64,000 bases of DNA from Ditylenchus dipsaci. Its lineage: Eukaryota > Nematoda > Chromadorea > Rhabditida > Anguinidae. This document shows positions 21,685-32,993 of this stretch, piece after piece. How positions within the stretch are numbered: the first letter of the stretch is position 1; every line of letters starts with the position of its first letter. The notes under the pieces were generated by a model. It worked only from the letters and a program-made list of their open reading frames with translations. It had not been told where the DNA came from and did no database searches. Position numbers and translations under genes: made by a program. The DNA is taken from NCBI GenBank assembly GCA_004194705.1, contig SADC01000343.1, positions 30,089 to 94,088 on the forward strand, read 5' to 3'.

Positions 21685-22280
21685 TAATCCTTTTTGGGGC
21701 AAATTTTTTTTTTGGGCAACATTTTTCTTTTGACTGATTTCATTATTTTTCTTATCTTTTTCCAAAAGTGATGACGCCATTTTGTAGTTCTGCAACCCAA
21801 GTTTTTAATGAAAATTCGATTCTTGCATCATCTTTTGCAGAATGTAGCACAAAAAAATAAAGTATTAACAAAATTATTTTTCTGACTTGCCTCATAATTT
21901 TATCTTTTTGTGCTACATTTTGTAAAAATGATGCAACAATCAATATCTCAGTAGAAACTAGAGTCGCGCGATACATAATGCAGTCTACTCTCGTTAAACT
22001 GGCACCCCTGGGGACCAGCCTGGGGTGCCAGTTTAGTGGGATGTTACTTTGCCTAATTTCTCTGTCGGCCAGCCAAATAGGGCTTTTTCAAAGTGCCAGT
22101 TTATCGAGGGTGCCAGTTTATTGGAGTGCCAGTTTAACGAGAGTAAACTGTGGTGTCATCAATTTTAAAAAAAGATGAGAAAGAATAATGAAATCAGTCA
22201 AAGGAAGAATTTGCTCCAAAAAAGAGTAAAATTTTCGCGAAAAAAAGTATATTGCCCCAAGAAACAAGATTACCCCATAA
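21685..22280. mobile_element. Foldback with GGGGCAAA-type ends, containing a second element
   Basis: Inverted pairs include AATGTAGCACAAAAAAATAAA (21840) with TTTTGTGCTACATTTTG (21906) and TTTTGGGGCAAATTTTT (21698) with AAATTTGCTCCAAAAA-type words (22205). The 21981-22150 CAGT element lies inside. Confidence 0.6.
21981..22150. mobile_element. 170-bp MITE with CAGT...ACTG ends
   Basis: CAGTCTACTCTCGTTAAACT at the left pairs with AGTTTAACGAGAGTAAACTG at the right. TGGCACCCC/GGGTGCCAGTTT words repeat inside. Same design as the pogo/Tigger-like group, though TA flanks are not evident. Confidence 0.7.
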
Positions 22281-22307
22281 AAGTGCCTTTGAGACACCAT
22301 TTCGTCA

Positions 22308-22374
22308 GGTCCCTGGTGACTTGGTATATTAATTGTACTTGTAATTATTTTTTAGATTGGTTGCCGATATCTTA
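22308..22374 (+). repeat. Direct duplicate, right copy
   Basis: Second copy of 21186-21252. It directly borders the decayed prominin exon copy at 22410-22880. Confidence 0.75.
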
Positions 22375-22409
22375 TGTATTAACAAAACATGTTCTTCAAA
22401 ATCAAACAT

Positions 22410-22880
22410 CCACTGCCTCATAAGTCTATATCTTGTAAACACTGAAATCATTGACGCATGACTGCAATCTTGTAGGCGATTTCTCAATGCTGTACTGAGC
22501 ATATTGTGTGTTGATCAGCAACACCACAGCTGCAATCACGTTAACAAGCACAAATACAGAAAGCATTGCATTCAAAATCAGTCTTTGGCAGCTGTCGAAG
22601 CTATTGTCTGTGTACATGGCTTTTTGTAGAGCAACTAGATAACTGTGAACACGGACGGCAACAATGCCATAGCAGCAAAAATGGCCAGCCAATACTTTTC
22701 AAATTCAATCCATTGTTGGTTGTTTTGCTCCAAAGATGATCTCCAGGCTTCAGGTTTTCCAGCAAAGCTTCTGAAGTGAAAAGTTTCTCGTGAGGAAATA
22801 GTTGAGAGAGAACTTTGATGAAGGCGTTGTTAAAGCAATGGAATAGACGCATGGCTGTGTCATTAATGGAACTTAAAATT
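22410..22880 (-). pseudogene. Decayed inverted copy of prominin exon 2
   Basis: The minus strand matches prominin exon 2 over its whole length, including the last bases of intron 1 (TTAAGTTCCATTAATGAC) and bases beyond the donor. It is therefore a DNA-level duplication, not a retrocopy. The copy lost about 36 bp that encode the CCLCCC cluster, carries a frameshift in the first membrane segment, and its donor GT reads GC (GAGGCAGTGG). The second membrane segment is still clear (MLSVFVLVNVIAAVVLLI). Confidence 0.85.
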
Positions 22881-22929
22881 AGAAGTTTTGATTCTTGCAT
22901 TTACTGTTTATTCCCTGGTGCTTAGGTTC

Positions 22930-24240
22930 ACTGGTGCTAGTACCTTTGTTTTAAATCAGAGGATTTTTCCTATATTAACCTTATATTGACAAAACGACAT
23001 AATATGCGATTGTTTAATAGCTTAATAGCTTAAAATTAATAGCTTAACATAGAACATGAATAAGTGTCAGAATCTAGGCGGTAACCAATTTTAAGTAAGT
23101 GCTCTTATACTGAATCCTAGTTGTTATGTTCATGATTATTGTGCGACCCAGCAAAATGTTTGCAAAATTGACATTTAGACAGTGATGAATTGCTATCTTC
23201 AGGAGATGATGAACTGGGGCGCACCCCTGGAAGTTTTACCACGCTCGGTTGTGGCTAAGGCTCCAGCACTAAACTGTTTCAAAGATGCTTTGTGAGTGGT
23301 AGTCGGTTAATTTTGCCCATCACAATGAAGTGACTTCTTATTTCTGGTACGTCACATAATAATTTTATATACAGAATGTCCGAAAAAAATCCCCACGCTT
23401 CTAGGGCACCGTATGACAATTTTTTTATTTCACTTTTTAAGCGATATGTCATTTTGTGGCACTAAAAATTCTCCTTCGAATGCTATATAAACATTTCATT
23501 ACTGACAGAAAATATATGGATGAATTGACAGGACAAAATTTTAAATATAGATTTAAAATCCGGGAATTTTAAGTTTTTGTTAAATTATTTGATGGTCGAA
23601 GAAATTCATAAGTTTTTCGAAGCTGTTAATTTCATATTGGTATATAAATATTTTATCCACGGCGTGTCAAACACGTCAAAAGACCAAATCGAGATCTTTG
23701 TATAGAGACAAATTCGTTTTAAAAAACATTTTGAATTCAATTTTTTTGTTTTTTCAGCAATTTATATTTTTGGTTATAACTTTGCTCAGGTAAGCTGTGT
23801 TCGATTTTTTTTTGAAACACAGGAAAACTCTAACTTTGCTGTTTTGTTTTGAAAAAAATTAAGCTCTTTCATAAATGTAAAAAAGTTACAAAAATTAAAA
23901 GTTCGAATTTAGCGGTTTGGCAGAGTCAAGTTGCTAACTTAAAAAAGTTATTTCTGAATAATTCTCTGCTAAAAAAATTTTCTGTCTGGCACGATCGTAG
24001 TACGTTCACTCAGCTTTCTTATGTACATCACAGTTATTCTAAATGTGCAGTTCTCATCGAGAAAGTGGACGATTTAGCAAAAAAAATTCCAGGTATTTCA
24101 AGTGGGTTTTGGCCTGCAACTCAGTCATGACTATTCTTAAACCCTATGCTGATGGTCTTGTTGGATAGCCAAGAGACCAACGATCATTTTGACACAAAAC
24201 TTGTAAATAAAACATGAAAAAATGGGGTAAAAAATAGGGT
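22930..24240. other. Foldback remnants; no gene recognised
   Basis: GGCGTGTCAAACACGTCAAA (23661) has its inverted partner TTTGACGTGTTTGACACGCC (about 24485). GACAGGACAAAATTTTAAA occurs at about 23528 and again at 24538. An open frame at 23849-24130 shows no recognisable domain. Confidence 0.5.
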
Positions 24241-24310
24241 ATGCACCCAAGCGGATTTGAACCTATGACTTAGACAATGCGTATATAAAAATACGTCCTC
24301 CCTTTAAATA
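24241..24310 (-). repeat. tRNA-like B-box module
   Basis: The minus strand reads ATATACGCATTGTCTAAGTC, then AGGTTCAAATCCGCTTGGG, close to a pol III B box and 3' acceptor-stem side. The same module is at 43615-43670, 63330-63385 and 63590-63650, and in part at 138-170. Confidence 0.55.
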
Positions 24311-24549
24311 GGGAAAATTGAATTTGAAACAGACTTTTTAGACTAGAAGTATCCATAGAAAATTAAAAAAAGCAGTTTTATGAATATTTTTGTCATATTT
24401 TTGAGCATATTTTTGCCAATTGTATTTAAAAATGAAAAACTATTTTGAATTTTCATTAAAAGAGAACGCCAAGCCCGATTTGGTCATTTGACGTGTTTGA
24501 CACGCCGTGTATCAGTGTAAAAAAATATTTGTAAACGGACAGGACAAAA

Positions 24550-24865
24550 TTTTAAAGGATAAAACGGAAATATGCCACGTTCTGGAGAAAAAGTGCCACG
24601 TTTAGTGAAAAAGTGCCACGTTTTAGTGAAAAAGTGCCACGTTTTTTTTTAATTTGCCTGGTTTTGCACAGATATGCATGATTTTATTGGTCGCTTTGTT
24701 TCCAAAGACATATCAATAGCAAGATAATGATAATCTTCAAAATTTCAGGTGTAAATCATTGATTTATCTAAGAAACCTTATTGTCAGAAAACGTGGCAGA
24801 TTTTCACAAAAACGTGGCACTTTTTCTCTAAAACGTGGCGCGTATTTTTTTATAGTTTTTAATTT
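24550..24865. repeat. Foldback built from GTGCCACGTTTTAGTGAAAAA units
   Basis: At least three direct units at 24568-24645 and two or three inverted units (AACGTGGCACTTTTT) at 24785-24845, separated by about 140 bp. Same word-plus-homopolymer plan as other arrays here. Confidence 0.8.
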
Positions 24866-25211
24866 AGTTTGGTCGGTAAATGAAATCACAAACCAAATCA
24901 TGTAATTCCCCTAGTAAAATATGTATTTTCCCCAGTAAATATTTTATTTCTTATTCCTTCGCTTTTTTCACGTTGTTTTCTGTGCAAGTGGCCAAACAAT
25001 CGATATTCCTATCATTTTTTTGAGCCTTTTTCTCAATTTGCTTGAAAAAAGTCAAGAAAAATGAAAATAAAAAAGATAACGGAGAAACAAGTCGAGATAC
25101 TATATAGAGATATGTTCAGCACAAAATTTCGTATCTAAAAGTACTGTTGTTGACTCCGTACGTAACGTGTTAAAAATTTATTTTTTGTCTCAAAAAGTAA
25201 TTCAAGCAAAT

Positions 25212-25275
25212 ATTTAATCTTTTATTTCAATATTTACCTTTTTATTTCAATATTTAACCTTTTATTTCAATATTA
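25212..25275. repeat. Tandem TTTATTTCAATATTTAAC array at the 3' end of the F-box gene
   Basis: About four 18-19 bp units. On the minus strand each carries GAAATAAA, so the F-box gene has several poly(A)-type hexamers within 80 bp of its stop codon. Confidence 0.75.
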
Positions 25276-25292
25276 AAAACGCTACTTTTACG

Positions 25293-25484
25293 CTAAACGT
25301 TCTTCACTGCCTTTATGTAAAGAACTTTTTCTTGAGCGCCGATGTGATTTTCATAGCAAAATTCAATAAGATAGTCTGCTCCAGGTTTTTTGAGAGAATC
25401 TTTTTTAACTTCCGTCATTGGAGAGCTATCTTGTAAGGAGAAAGTGAAGGCACCCATTCTTTTATCAACTTGTTTCAAATATCT
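25293..25484 (-). CDS. F-box gene exon 3 and stop
   Basis: Acceptor ATTTTTCAG. Encodes RYLKQVDKRMGAFTF...YIKAVKNV, then TAG. Confidence 0.75.
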   Translation of the reverse strand, partial: RYLKQVDKRMGAFTFSLQDSSPMTEVKKDSLKKPGADYLIEFCYENHIGAQEKVLYIKAVKNV

Positions 25485-28400
25485 CTGAAAAATAATATTT
25501 TAAAAGAACCAAATAATTTAAAATACAAGCAAAAAATTTAGCTAATTTCCTCAAACTTGTAGTTCGTTGTAATTTTTGTATTTTCCTTCTTTTTTGTACA
25601 AAGGACCACACAATCGATAGCCCCATCCTTTCGCTACTGATAGGGAAAGAAAATTAGCTCAAACGGCTGGAAAATAGCCGAGATATGTCTAAAAGAAAAA
25701 GGGGCCCTATCTGAGTTTAGGGGGCCACATTTTGCCTTGGTCTCCCCTGTTGATTTTTAATCAATTTTGCCTTGGTCCCCCTGTCCGTTATATAGTCATG
25801 TTAATACTGTGATTATGTTGGACATGGTGATTATGGTTAACATATTCACCTTAATTATGATCACATTTAACACAACAGAAGGAAAAAAAATCCATAAGGG
25901 GGGACCGAAGGGAAAAAAATGTGGCCCCTAAACTCAGATAGGGCCAAAAAGGAACCTCTCTTTTCACTCTTCTTGACATATCTCGGCGATTTTACAGCCG
26001 TTTGAGCTAACTTTTTTTTTGGATAAATCTGAAAAGTGCTACCTTTTGAAAGAAAGTGCCACCTTTTTGGAAAAGAGCCACAGTATTGCCAGAATTCAAA
26101 CCAGCAACCACTATATCACTCCTTAAAATTGCTCAAAACCCGCTCCAGAGTGGCCAAAAGCCGAAAATAACTGTTTTTAGGAGGTTCATTAAAGGCGGGT
26201 AAACTTTTTGCGAAAAATAGATTGAGCGGATCAGATTTCTGTCAGATAAGCATGAACGCTCAGAATTCCTCACTATCCACTCTAAACCACATCAAATTGC
26301 ACCAAATCACACGATTCTAGGTGATTAAGCCCATCTGACTGGAAATCTGAACCGCTCAATCAATTTTTCTCAAAAAGTTTACCCGCCTTTAATAAACCCC
26401 AAAAACAGTTATTTTTGGCTTTTGGCCACTCTGGAGGGGTTCTAAGCGATTTTAAGGAGTGATGTAGAGGTTGCTGGTTCGAATTCTGGCAGTACCGTGG
26501 CTCTTTTTCAACAAAAGGTGGCACTTTTAATCCTTGTCCATTTTTTTTCAAATTTATAGCGGAAGGATAAGATTATCGATTGTGTGGTCATTTGTACAAA
26601 GAAAAAGACAAAATACAAAAATTAGAACGAACTTCAAATGTGAGTGGAAACACATATTTTGAAGGGTGTTTTCAATTTTGGCCATTTCAATATTTTAGTA
26701 GATACATTCCGAATTTACAGAGTGGTCCATCCTTAGCTGACTATTTGTTACCCTCATAACTTTTTTTCATCCTTTTGATGAGGTTTTTTTTATTAATATT
26801 CGATAGAGCAGATAAAGCAGGGCTCGTATCTCAAAACTTCAAAAATCGACCTTAATTTTGAAAATCATCCCTTTTTTCTTCAAAAATAAAATTTTTGACC
26901 AAATTTCATTTAAATTATTAGTTAAATGTCACCAAACTAATACGAAAGTTTGAATCCTGTCAGCGCCATGTTTTTTGTTTTTTATTTCAAAGCTTGAATT
27001 ACGTCGGTGCCATGTTTTCTTGCCGTAAGTCGGCGACAGGATTGCGCGAGTAAGAGTCTCCTCAAGAGTCTCGAGCGGATAGCGAGCTGCAAAGGCTTAG
27101 CCGTCTCCATTAGGCTTATATATCTAGACGGCGCTATTTTTCAGAATCTCGAGTGGATGCGAAGCGATACCCCAAAGCTCAGCCTTAGTCCCTATTAGAC
27201 TTCTATATGGGCAATGCCCCTTAAAATTTTAAGTCTCGAGTGGAGGGCGAGCAAAGAGAGCCAATAAAACTTAGGCTACCCCAAATATGCTTCTGAAGCG
27301 GCATTTTCATCCCGAAATTATCGAGCGGATAGCTAGGGGCAAACCTGTGAGCTTTCTTTTCTTTTTTTCTCCAACTGTCATTGCGGCAACTGCTGTCTTC
27401 TTAAGTGACCTAAAAATGGTGAGCGGAGCAGTCGCGATACAGCGCCGTGAATGCGGCGTCTCGAGCGGATAGCGAAAAAAGGGAGCCCCAAAGGCCTAAT
27501 TAAAGCTTCAATAGCGTCATTTTGCTCCCTGAACTCTTGAGCGGATAGCAAGGCGCCGCAACTGCGGCGATGGCGCCCCTTAGTTATTTTCTTATATATT
27601 AATTTTCTTTTAATCTAGCTTTCGAACAAAAAAAATTATACCAAATGCTCAAAAAATACAAATGTTATGGCGAGAACAAATCAATAAATAAAAATTGAGC
27701 CACCCGGGAAACAAATGCCTTGGCTCAGGCTAATATTTTAAAATACCTTACTTTTTTGATCCTGTCCACTAGCATCTTTTCATATTCCGGTCTAAGCATA
27801 TGCAAGACATAAATAAGCAAATTCTTGCCACCATCCTCTACCTGAGCAGCAAAAAGCCAGTCAACAATATCATCTATTGGCAGGTTAAACTTTTCGGCGT
27901 GCGTATATAATTCAATTGATGGGCATTTAAATAGATCGGAAGTTGGTGAGAGTATAGAGTTGGGAAGGTGCGCGGCCATGAAACGGAAATTTGCGCAGCC
28001 AGTCAAAAAATTAGTGAAAATTCCCGGAAGCCTAAAAAAAATTTTATTTTTTGAAAAATGAAATTTTGGCGCTACTCGGTAATAAACCCCCCCCCCCCAA
28101 AAGCTACTCGGGAATAACAACCCCCCCCCCTCCCAATAATCGGAGCTACTCGGTTATACCCCTCCCCCAAAAATCGACTTTTTTAGGAATGGTCAAAAAC
28201 CATTTTTAAGTCAAAATTTTGCCATAAAAAGGCTAGAAAAGTATTTTAAAAGGGAATAAGGGCTGTATTGGGAGGGGAAGGGAATAACACAGGGGCCACT
28301 TTTCGAGATGGTTGAGATCCTTAGAGTATTAATTCTCTAAGCGTCTAAAGGCACTTTCAAACCCAGGACCTTTTGCTGGAGGCATAAGTATAAGTACCTT

Positions 28401-30470
28401 TCATGGACCAAACCGATCAGCGGAGTGGATCCCGCAGCTTTACTCCTAGGCCTAGCACTTTTTGAGTGTTAGGCTAAATTTTTGGATGCTGGGTCTTTGG
28501 CCCGGTCTTGTAAAACGAGGGGAAGTGATCTTCGGTGAAAAAGCAAAAAAAAAAAAAGTGACATTATTAGCCAGCTTCAAAATAAGTTTCAAATTCTTTA
28601 CTTTAACAAAAAGTGATTATTCCCGGGTCCGACTACAAGATTTAAAATTTTGTCCTGTCAATTTACCCGAATTTTCTTTCAGTAATGAAAAGCTTTCATA
28701 ATTAAAAGCCTCAAAAGCTTACAAAGAAAAAGACAAAATAAAAAAAAACAAAGACAAAATACAAAAATTAGAACGAACTTCAAATGTGAGTGGAAAACAC
28801 ATATTTTGAAGGGTGTTTTCAATTTTGGCCATTTCAATATTTTAGTAGATACATTCCGAATTTTAAGAGCAAATTTGAAAATATTGTTGTTTCTTTAATC
28901 TTTGACGTCAAAAAGTTACAGAGTGCTCAATCCTTAGCTGACTATTTGTTACGCTCATAACTTTTTTTATCCTTTTGATGAGGTTTTTTGGCGCTACTTG
29001 CATATACCCCCCCCCCAAATCAACTTTTTTTTAAATGTTCCCGAACACCTTATATCGACCTAAAATTGCCTCAGAAGCTCGAAAAAGACATTATTTTTGA
29101 GTTCTGGTCAATAAAAAATTAAGTTTTTGGACCACCTGAAAGTACCCTTTTTGACTATTTTAAAGGGATTTAAGGCTTTATTGGGGTGCAATGGACCAAA
29201 AAAGGGCCAATTTTCAACAAAAAGGAGTTGTTGAACATAGTTTTGAATAATGGGGCCTACCGCATTAATAAACTCTGGTATGCATACATTTTTTATGCAT
29301 CCAGAGTCACCTTCGAGTGATTTGTGTCTAAGGTATGTGTGTGTGCGCATCTCAACCCTAAGCAACCAAGCCCCTGCGCCCCCGAAGAGGACGCAGGGGG
29401 CTTGGATGGTTAGAGATGCGCGCACTCACTTACCTTAGACATAATTCTGAGCAATTATGTTTTTCAAACCGTTTTTTGGAGCAAAAAGACTTTTTTGTCT
29501 AAAATTTTATTTTGCATGATTTTATTACATTTTCACATGTTTCTTTCAAAGTGATAACACCATCATGTAGCCCTACCCTTCTAGTTTCTAACGAGGTATT
29601 GTTTATTACGACATCTTTTCAAAATGTAGCAAAAAAAGTAAAAGTATGAATCAATTGCTTTATACTTTTACTTTTTTGTGCCACATTTTGAAAAGATGTT
29701 GTAATAAACAATACCTGATTGGAAACTAGAAGAAAAGGGCTATATAATGGTGCTTTTATTTTAAAAAAAGATTTTTATTTTGAAAAAAGATAATAAAATG
29801 TAATTAAATCATGCAAAATAAAAAATTGGGCCAAGAAAAGCGAATTTGCCCCCAAAAAAAGTCTTTTTGCTCCAAAAAAGGTTCGTCTTTTTAATATATG
29901 GTTATTTGGTTATTCTTTTTTAATATATTGAATTGAAACGTCTTTATTATAAATGATTTTTTTAAGAGCAATGTGAGCCATTTTGTGAAGAAATGTTCAA
30001 AAACCTGAAGACCTTAAAGTATCTTCGTCTTCCTCCATTGACACCTTAGCAAATATATCTGGCCAATAAATAACAAGTCCTTTTCCAAGCCAAATATGTT
30101 TCAAAGGACTCAATACGGCAACCACCAGTTCAATCGGCGGCTTCGTGGTTAGATTCAAGCTCGTAGTTTTGATGCGAATAAATTTAAGCTGAAGCAATTC
30201 AATTAAATCAGCCTGATTAATGCCGGTCCGCACATATTCAGGCTCTCCGGTGCAAAACATCCAAGGCTGCTCTTCAGAAATATTGGGATCAAATAAAAGA
30301 CTGTCTTTGAACAAGTGAAAAGGACCTGTGCTGCAGAAAAAGCTTTGGACAAGGTTGTTGTAGTGCTGGCTGACCAGTTGAAGACAGGCAAGATCGGAAC
30401 GAGTGAAATATTTACAGATTTCAAGCAACACCTCTATCCGAATGTTGATAGGAGCTATAGAGTCGCTCAT
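25293..30470 (-). CDS. F-box protein, 3 exons, 309 residues
   Basis: Exons complement(30013-30470), (27752-28031) and (25293-25484) join in phase (2 then 0) to one frame from an ATG to TAG. Residues 7-45 (INIRIEVLLEICKYF..SDLACLQLVSQHYNNLV) fit the F-box consensus, the Skp1-binding motif of SCF ubiquitin ligase adaptors. So a role in substrate recognition is likely from family knowledge. The C-terminal two thirds contain no LRR, WD40 or kelch repeats that I can see and are not assigned. The donor of exon 1 is weak (AAG|GTCTTC), but it is the only junction that keeps exon 2 open. Both introns are filled with foldbacks. No frameshift is needed. Confidence 0.75.
25640..26030. repeat. Foldback in F-box intron 2
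   Basis: GGGCCCTATCTGAGTTTAGG (25702) pairs with CCTAAACTCAGATAGGGCC (about 25925). CGAGATATGTC pairs with GACATATCTCGG near 25975. Arms are about 110 bp. Confidence 0.75.
26085..26500. mobile_element. Foldback with B-box-like ends
   Basis: Arms (26085-26235 and 26350-26500) pair through CAGAATTC.AACCAGCAACC / GGTTGCTGGTTCGAATTCTG and CCAGAGTGGCCAAAAG. Closest relative of 10690-11160. Confidence 0.75.
26625..26790. repeat. Dispersed repeat, copy 1
   Basis: Starting at AAAATTAGAACGAACTTCAA, it is nearly identical to 28760-28990, with about 60 bp extra in the second copy after TACATTCCGAATT. Confidence 0.8.
27066..27575. repeat. Six-copy array with core CTCGAGCGGATAGCG
   Basis: Cores begin near 27071, 27148, 27233, 27320, 27459 and 27536 (spacing mostly 77-87 bp). 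Between them CCCCAAAGGC, TTAGGCTTCTATA and GGGCATTTT words recur in the same order. The array is richer in G+C than its surroundings. No frame is preserved. It lies in F-box intron 2. Confidence 0.75.
27752..28031 (-). CDS. F-box gene exon 2
   Basis: Acceptor TTTTTTTAG, donor GTAAGG. Encodes LPGIFTNFLTGCANFRFMAA...DRIKK with normal coding composition. Confidence 0.75.
28055..29460. mobile_element. GGCGCTACT/poly-C family elements in F-box intron 1
   Basis: An end at 28065 (GGCGCTACTCGGTAATAAA plus C run) is followed by GGGCTGTATTGGGAGGGGAA and the hairpin module at 28400-28540. A second end at 28989 (TTGGCGCTACTTGCATATA plus C run) leads to the core at 29225-29450, which is a near palindrome around GTGTGCGCATCTC/GAGATGCGCGCAC. 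The 28760-28990 dispersed repeat lies between them. Confidence 0.7.
29466..29885. repeat. Foldback with long arms in F-box intron 1
   Basis: GGTATTGTTTATTACGACATC (29595, shown shortened as GGTATTGTTTATTACG) pairs with TGTAATAAACAATACC (29699). TTGCATGATTT pairs with AAATCATGCAA. TTTGCCCCC/CTCCAAAAAA words sit at the right end. Confidence 0.75.
30013..30470 (-). CDS. F-box gene exon 1
   Basis: Residues 1-152 and part of 153; contains the F-box. ATG at 30470 is the first in frame. Reading past the donor meets TGA at 29997-29999. Confidence 0.75.
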
Positions 30471-31496
30471 GTGTTATTTCAAGATAAGAGATAGGAAAAT
30501 GAACAATATCGAGTTAAGTTTATACTAATTTTAATATTTTTTGCGTTCGTGACAAAAAAAATTGATTCACCAAATTTGGCGCTAATTTAAAGCAGGAATG
30601 TGCTATTTATAACAGTGAATATTCTCAATTAAAAAATCTGAAAGTCATAAAAGACAGTAGGCTATCTGGTGCGTGTTACTTAGAAAAAATTAATTCTTAA
30701 AGTAACATTCTTACTACAGTAACAAAGTTCGACAAAAATAACCTCTGAAATTAATAACAACTAACTTTTATCAAGAAAATTTATCTGGGTGATTTTTTTC
30801 AAATTAAAAATTTAAGGATTTAAAATAATGACAATTTTGTCTCAAAACGATTTCCCCATTTTTCAAGTTTGACACGTGACCTAGTGTCTCAGCTTTCCAA
30901 CAAAAAGTCGAACTAGTCGAAGTAGTCGAAGGTTTTGTATAGTTTATGTGCATTTTTCTTTAAAATTTTACATTGTTGTGAATAAAAATTAAAAAACAAT
31001 GATACCCTGTGGATTTAGAAGGGGGCATCCATCAGTAAAAGTACCTGACTTTAGAGCGCGGCTATTTCACAAAGCCAAAAAACTTCATTTCAATTCTTAA
31101 AAATGAGTATTACTTTTGAATTTGCCCCTCTTAATGCTTTTCACATTTGCTATTTTCAAATATGCTTTGCTCATTTATCATAATTTGATAAAACTAAGAG
31201 GATTTAGCTGGGCATTCTTCCACTTTTCTAATTGAACACCCGGATGTTTTTTAGCGTTCCTTTAAAAAAGGGACGGTTTACTAGGGTAGTGGTTACAAGC
31301 TATCAGAGTCATGCAGGCCCAGAGCAACGAAAAGAATTTCTCTCCAGAGACAAGCGCTATATACCGTTACTTTCAGGCTCAAATTTTTGGGTTAGTAATT
31401 TTGTTAGTCCCTAATTTTACAATGCTGTTGATTTTCAACAAAAAAAATTTTTGGACAATCAACAACATTTGAAACAACTTTGAATCAACAATTTAA
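30471..31496. other. No gene recognised
   Basis: AT-rich spacer between two minus-strand frames. It should contain the F-box gene promoter and 5' UTR, but no motif can be named. Confidence 0.5.
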
Positions 31497-31715
31497 CTAA
31501 GTCATGAAATTCAATCTTTTGGCGGTCTGAAAGTAACGATGCTCAGTGCTCATCTCAGGCGGAAAGTTTTCTCCATTGCTTTGGACCTCGTAGACAACAC
31601 GCAGATGCTCTTGATTGTGCATGTTCCGGATATGACTTGATGCCCCGTTCACAGTAAAGATTATGGATCCGCACACCGCGCCGCTAGGTAACTGAATCAT
31701 ACACGTAGTCGACAT
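31497..31715 (-). CDS. Small hypothetical protein with a zinc-finger-like N-terminus
   Basis: Single-exon 72-residue frame from ATG to TAA. It opens MSTTCMIQLPSGAVCG and continues GASSHIRNMHNQEH, a C-x9-C...H-x3-H...H arrangement that recalls the degenerate BED/C2H2 fingers of transposon-derived proteins. The C-terminal half is unremarkable. No neighbouring exon is evident. It may be a first exon, a domesticated fragment or a transposon relic. Confidence 0.4.
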   Translation of the reverse strand: MSTTCMIQLPSGAVCGSIIFTVNGASSHIRNMHNQEHLRVVYEVQSNGENFPPEMSTEHRYFQTAKRLNFMT

Positions 31716-32385
31716 TTGATGCTATTTAAAGAAGGGAAACTTAAAGAAGGGTTCAGACAGTACAGCGAAACATAGTGAAAATAAGACTCGCTTAAAGGAA
31801 TTGAACCCTAAAGCAACAGGAAAAAGACAAGAAAGAAATTTTTATTAGCCACTACGCCATAGAGGCGCAGGCTTCTTTTTAATTATTTGTTGAAAATAAA
31901 TTTTATTGTGTGTGGTCGCCGAATCCATTTGAATTTGCTCTACTTGACGGTTCTTTTGTATTGTGAATACTGAACAAAATCAGCTTTGAAGTCCTTTATT
32001 CTTTATTTTACAAAAGAGTAAAGAATAAAACTGTTTTAGTATGTCCAATATTAATTTTAAAGGTTTTGACTGCATTTATGGTTAATCATTGGGTCACTTT
32101 GCACTTTACATCTATTATTTGTTATAATAGATTCAATAAACACTTTAAGAATCCTTAAAATGTTAAGAACTCTTTAGTCTTTTTACTACTTCAAAAAAAT
32201 GTTAAGAACTCTTTAGTCGTTTACTGCTTCAAAAAAATGTTCGAAAATTTCAAGATGACGTAGGAGGTGAATGCAAAAATATATGCGAAAATTTTGAAAC
32301 TTTTTTTTTTATCAAAAGAGCATTTATTTCGATCTATCAATCAAACAATAGGTCAAAAATAAATGTAGGCACTCAATCATATTTA
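31716..32385. other. No gene recognised
   Basis: AT-rich spacer. A direct repeat of GTTAAGAACTCTTTAGTC occurs at 32162 and 32202. No conserved protein seen. Confidence 0.5.
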
Positions 32386-32993
32386 CTGTATTTCTTCTAA
32401 TAAGAGCCCATGCTTCATTAAGCGCCCATGTTCTAATAAGCGCCCGTGCTTAAATAACTACCTGCCCTCGGGTCCTTTTTCGGTGCCAGGTGTCTTTATG
32501 GGCAGCGAGCGATAGCGCCATTTCAGATTGCGACACATTCAAATTGCGCCAATGCAAGTTGCGCCACTATTCAGTGTTATTCGAGTTAGGACAATGCCTT
32601 TTTAGTTTGATCTCAACGGATTCTGTTTCGTTTTGGTATTAGTGGTGACTTTCTGAAGACTGTGGAAAGTTTAGTGTATATTGCTATTTTTCAAAATTTT
32701 TTTCACAAAAGTGTGGTTTAAAGCTTTTCTTGCACTTAATTAGCCGACCTTATGCTTTTAACTAGTTTTTATGTCATTCAATGATCATTTCAGCAAGATG
32801 ACCAAAAATTGGCAGCATTATAATGGCGCAATCTGCATTGGCGTAATTTGAAATGGCGCTATCGCTAGCTGCCCGTCTTTATAGTTTTTGTCAGCGCTCT
32901 CGGCTCTGATAGGTTGAAATAGAAGCGCCCATGCTGGAGGGAGGTCAAAAAATAAGCGCCCATGGGCTCTTATTAGAGAAAATACGGTGCGCA
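32386..32993. mobile_element. MITE, ends TACTGTATTTCTTCTAATAA
   Basis: The left end with AAGCGCCCATG words pairs with TCTTATTAGAGAAAATACGGT at the right. A second inverted pair inside (CGATAGCGCCATTTCA / TGAAATGGCGCTATCG-type) at about 32508 and 32855 shows another foldback inserted in it. Confidence 0.75.

Noticed and set aside
27066..27575. CRISPR array
   Set aside because: Repeats are imperfect, spacers share words with one another, and the genome is eukaryotic.
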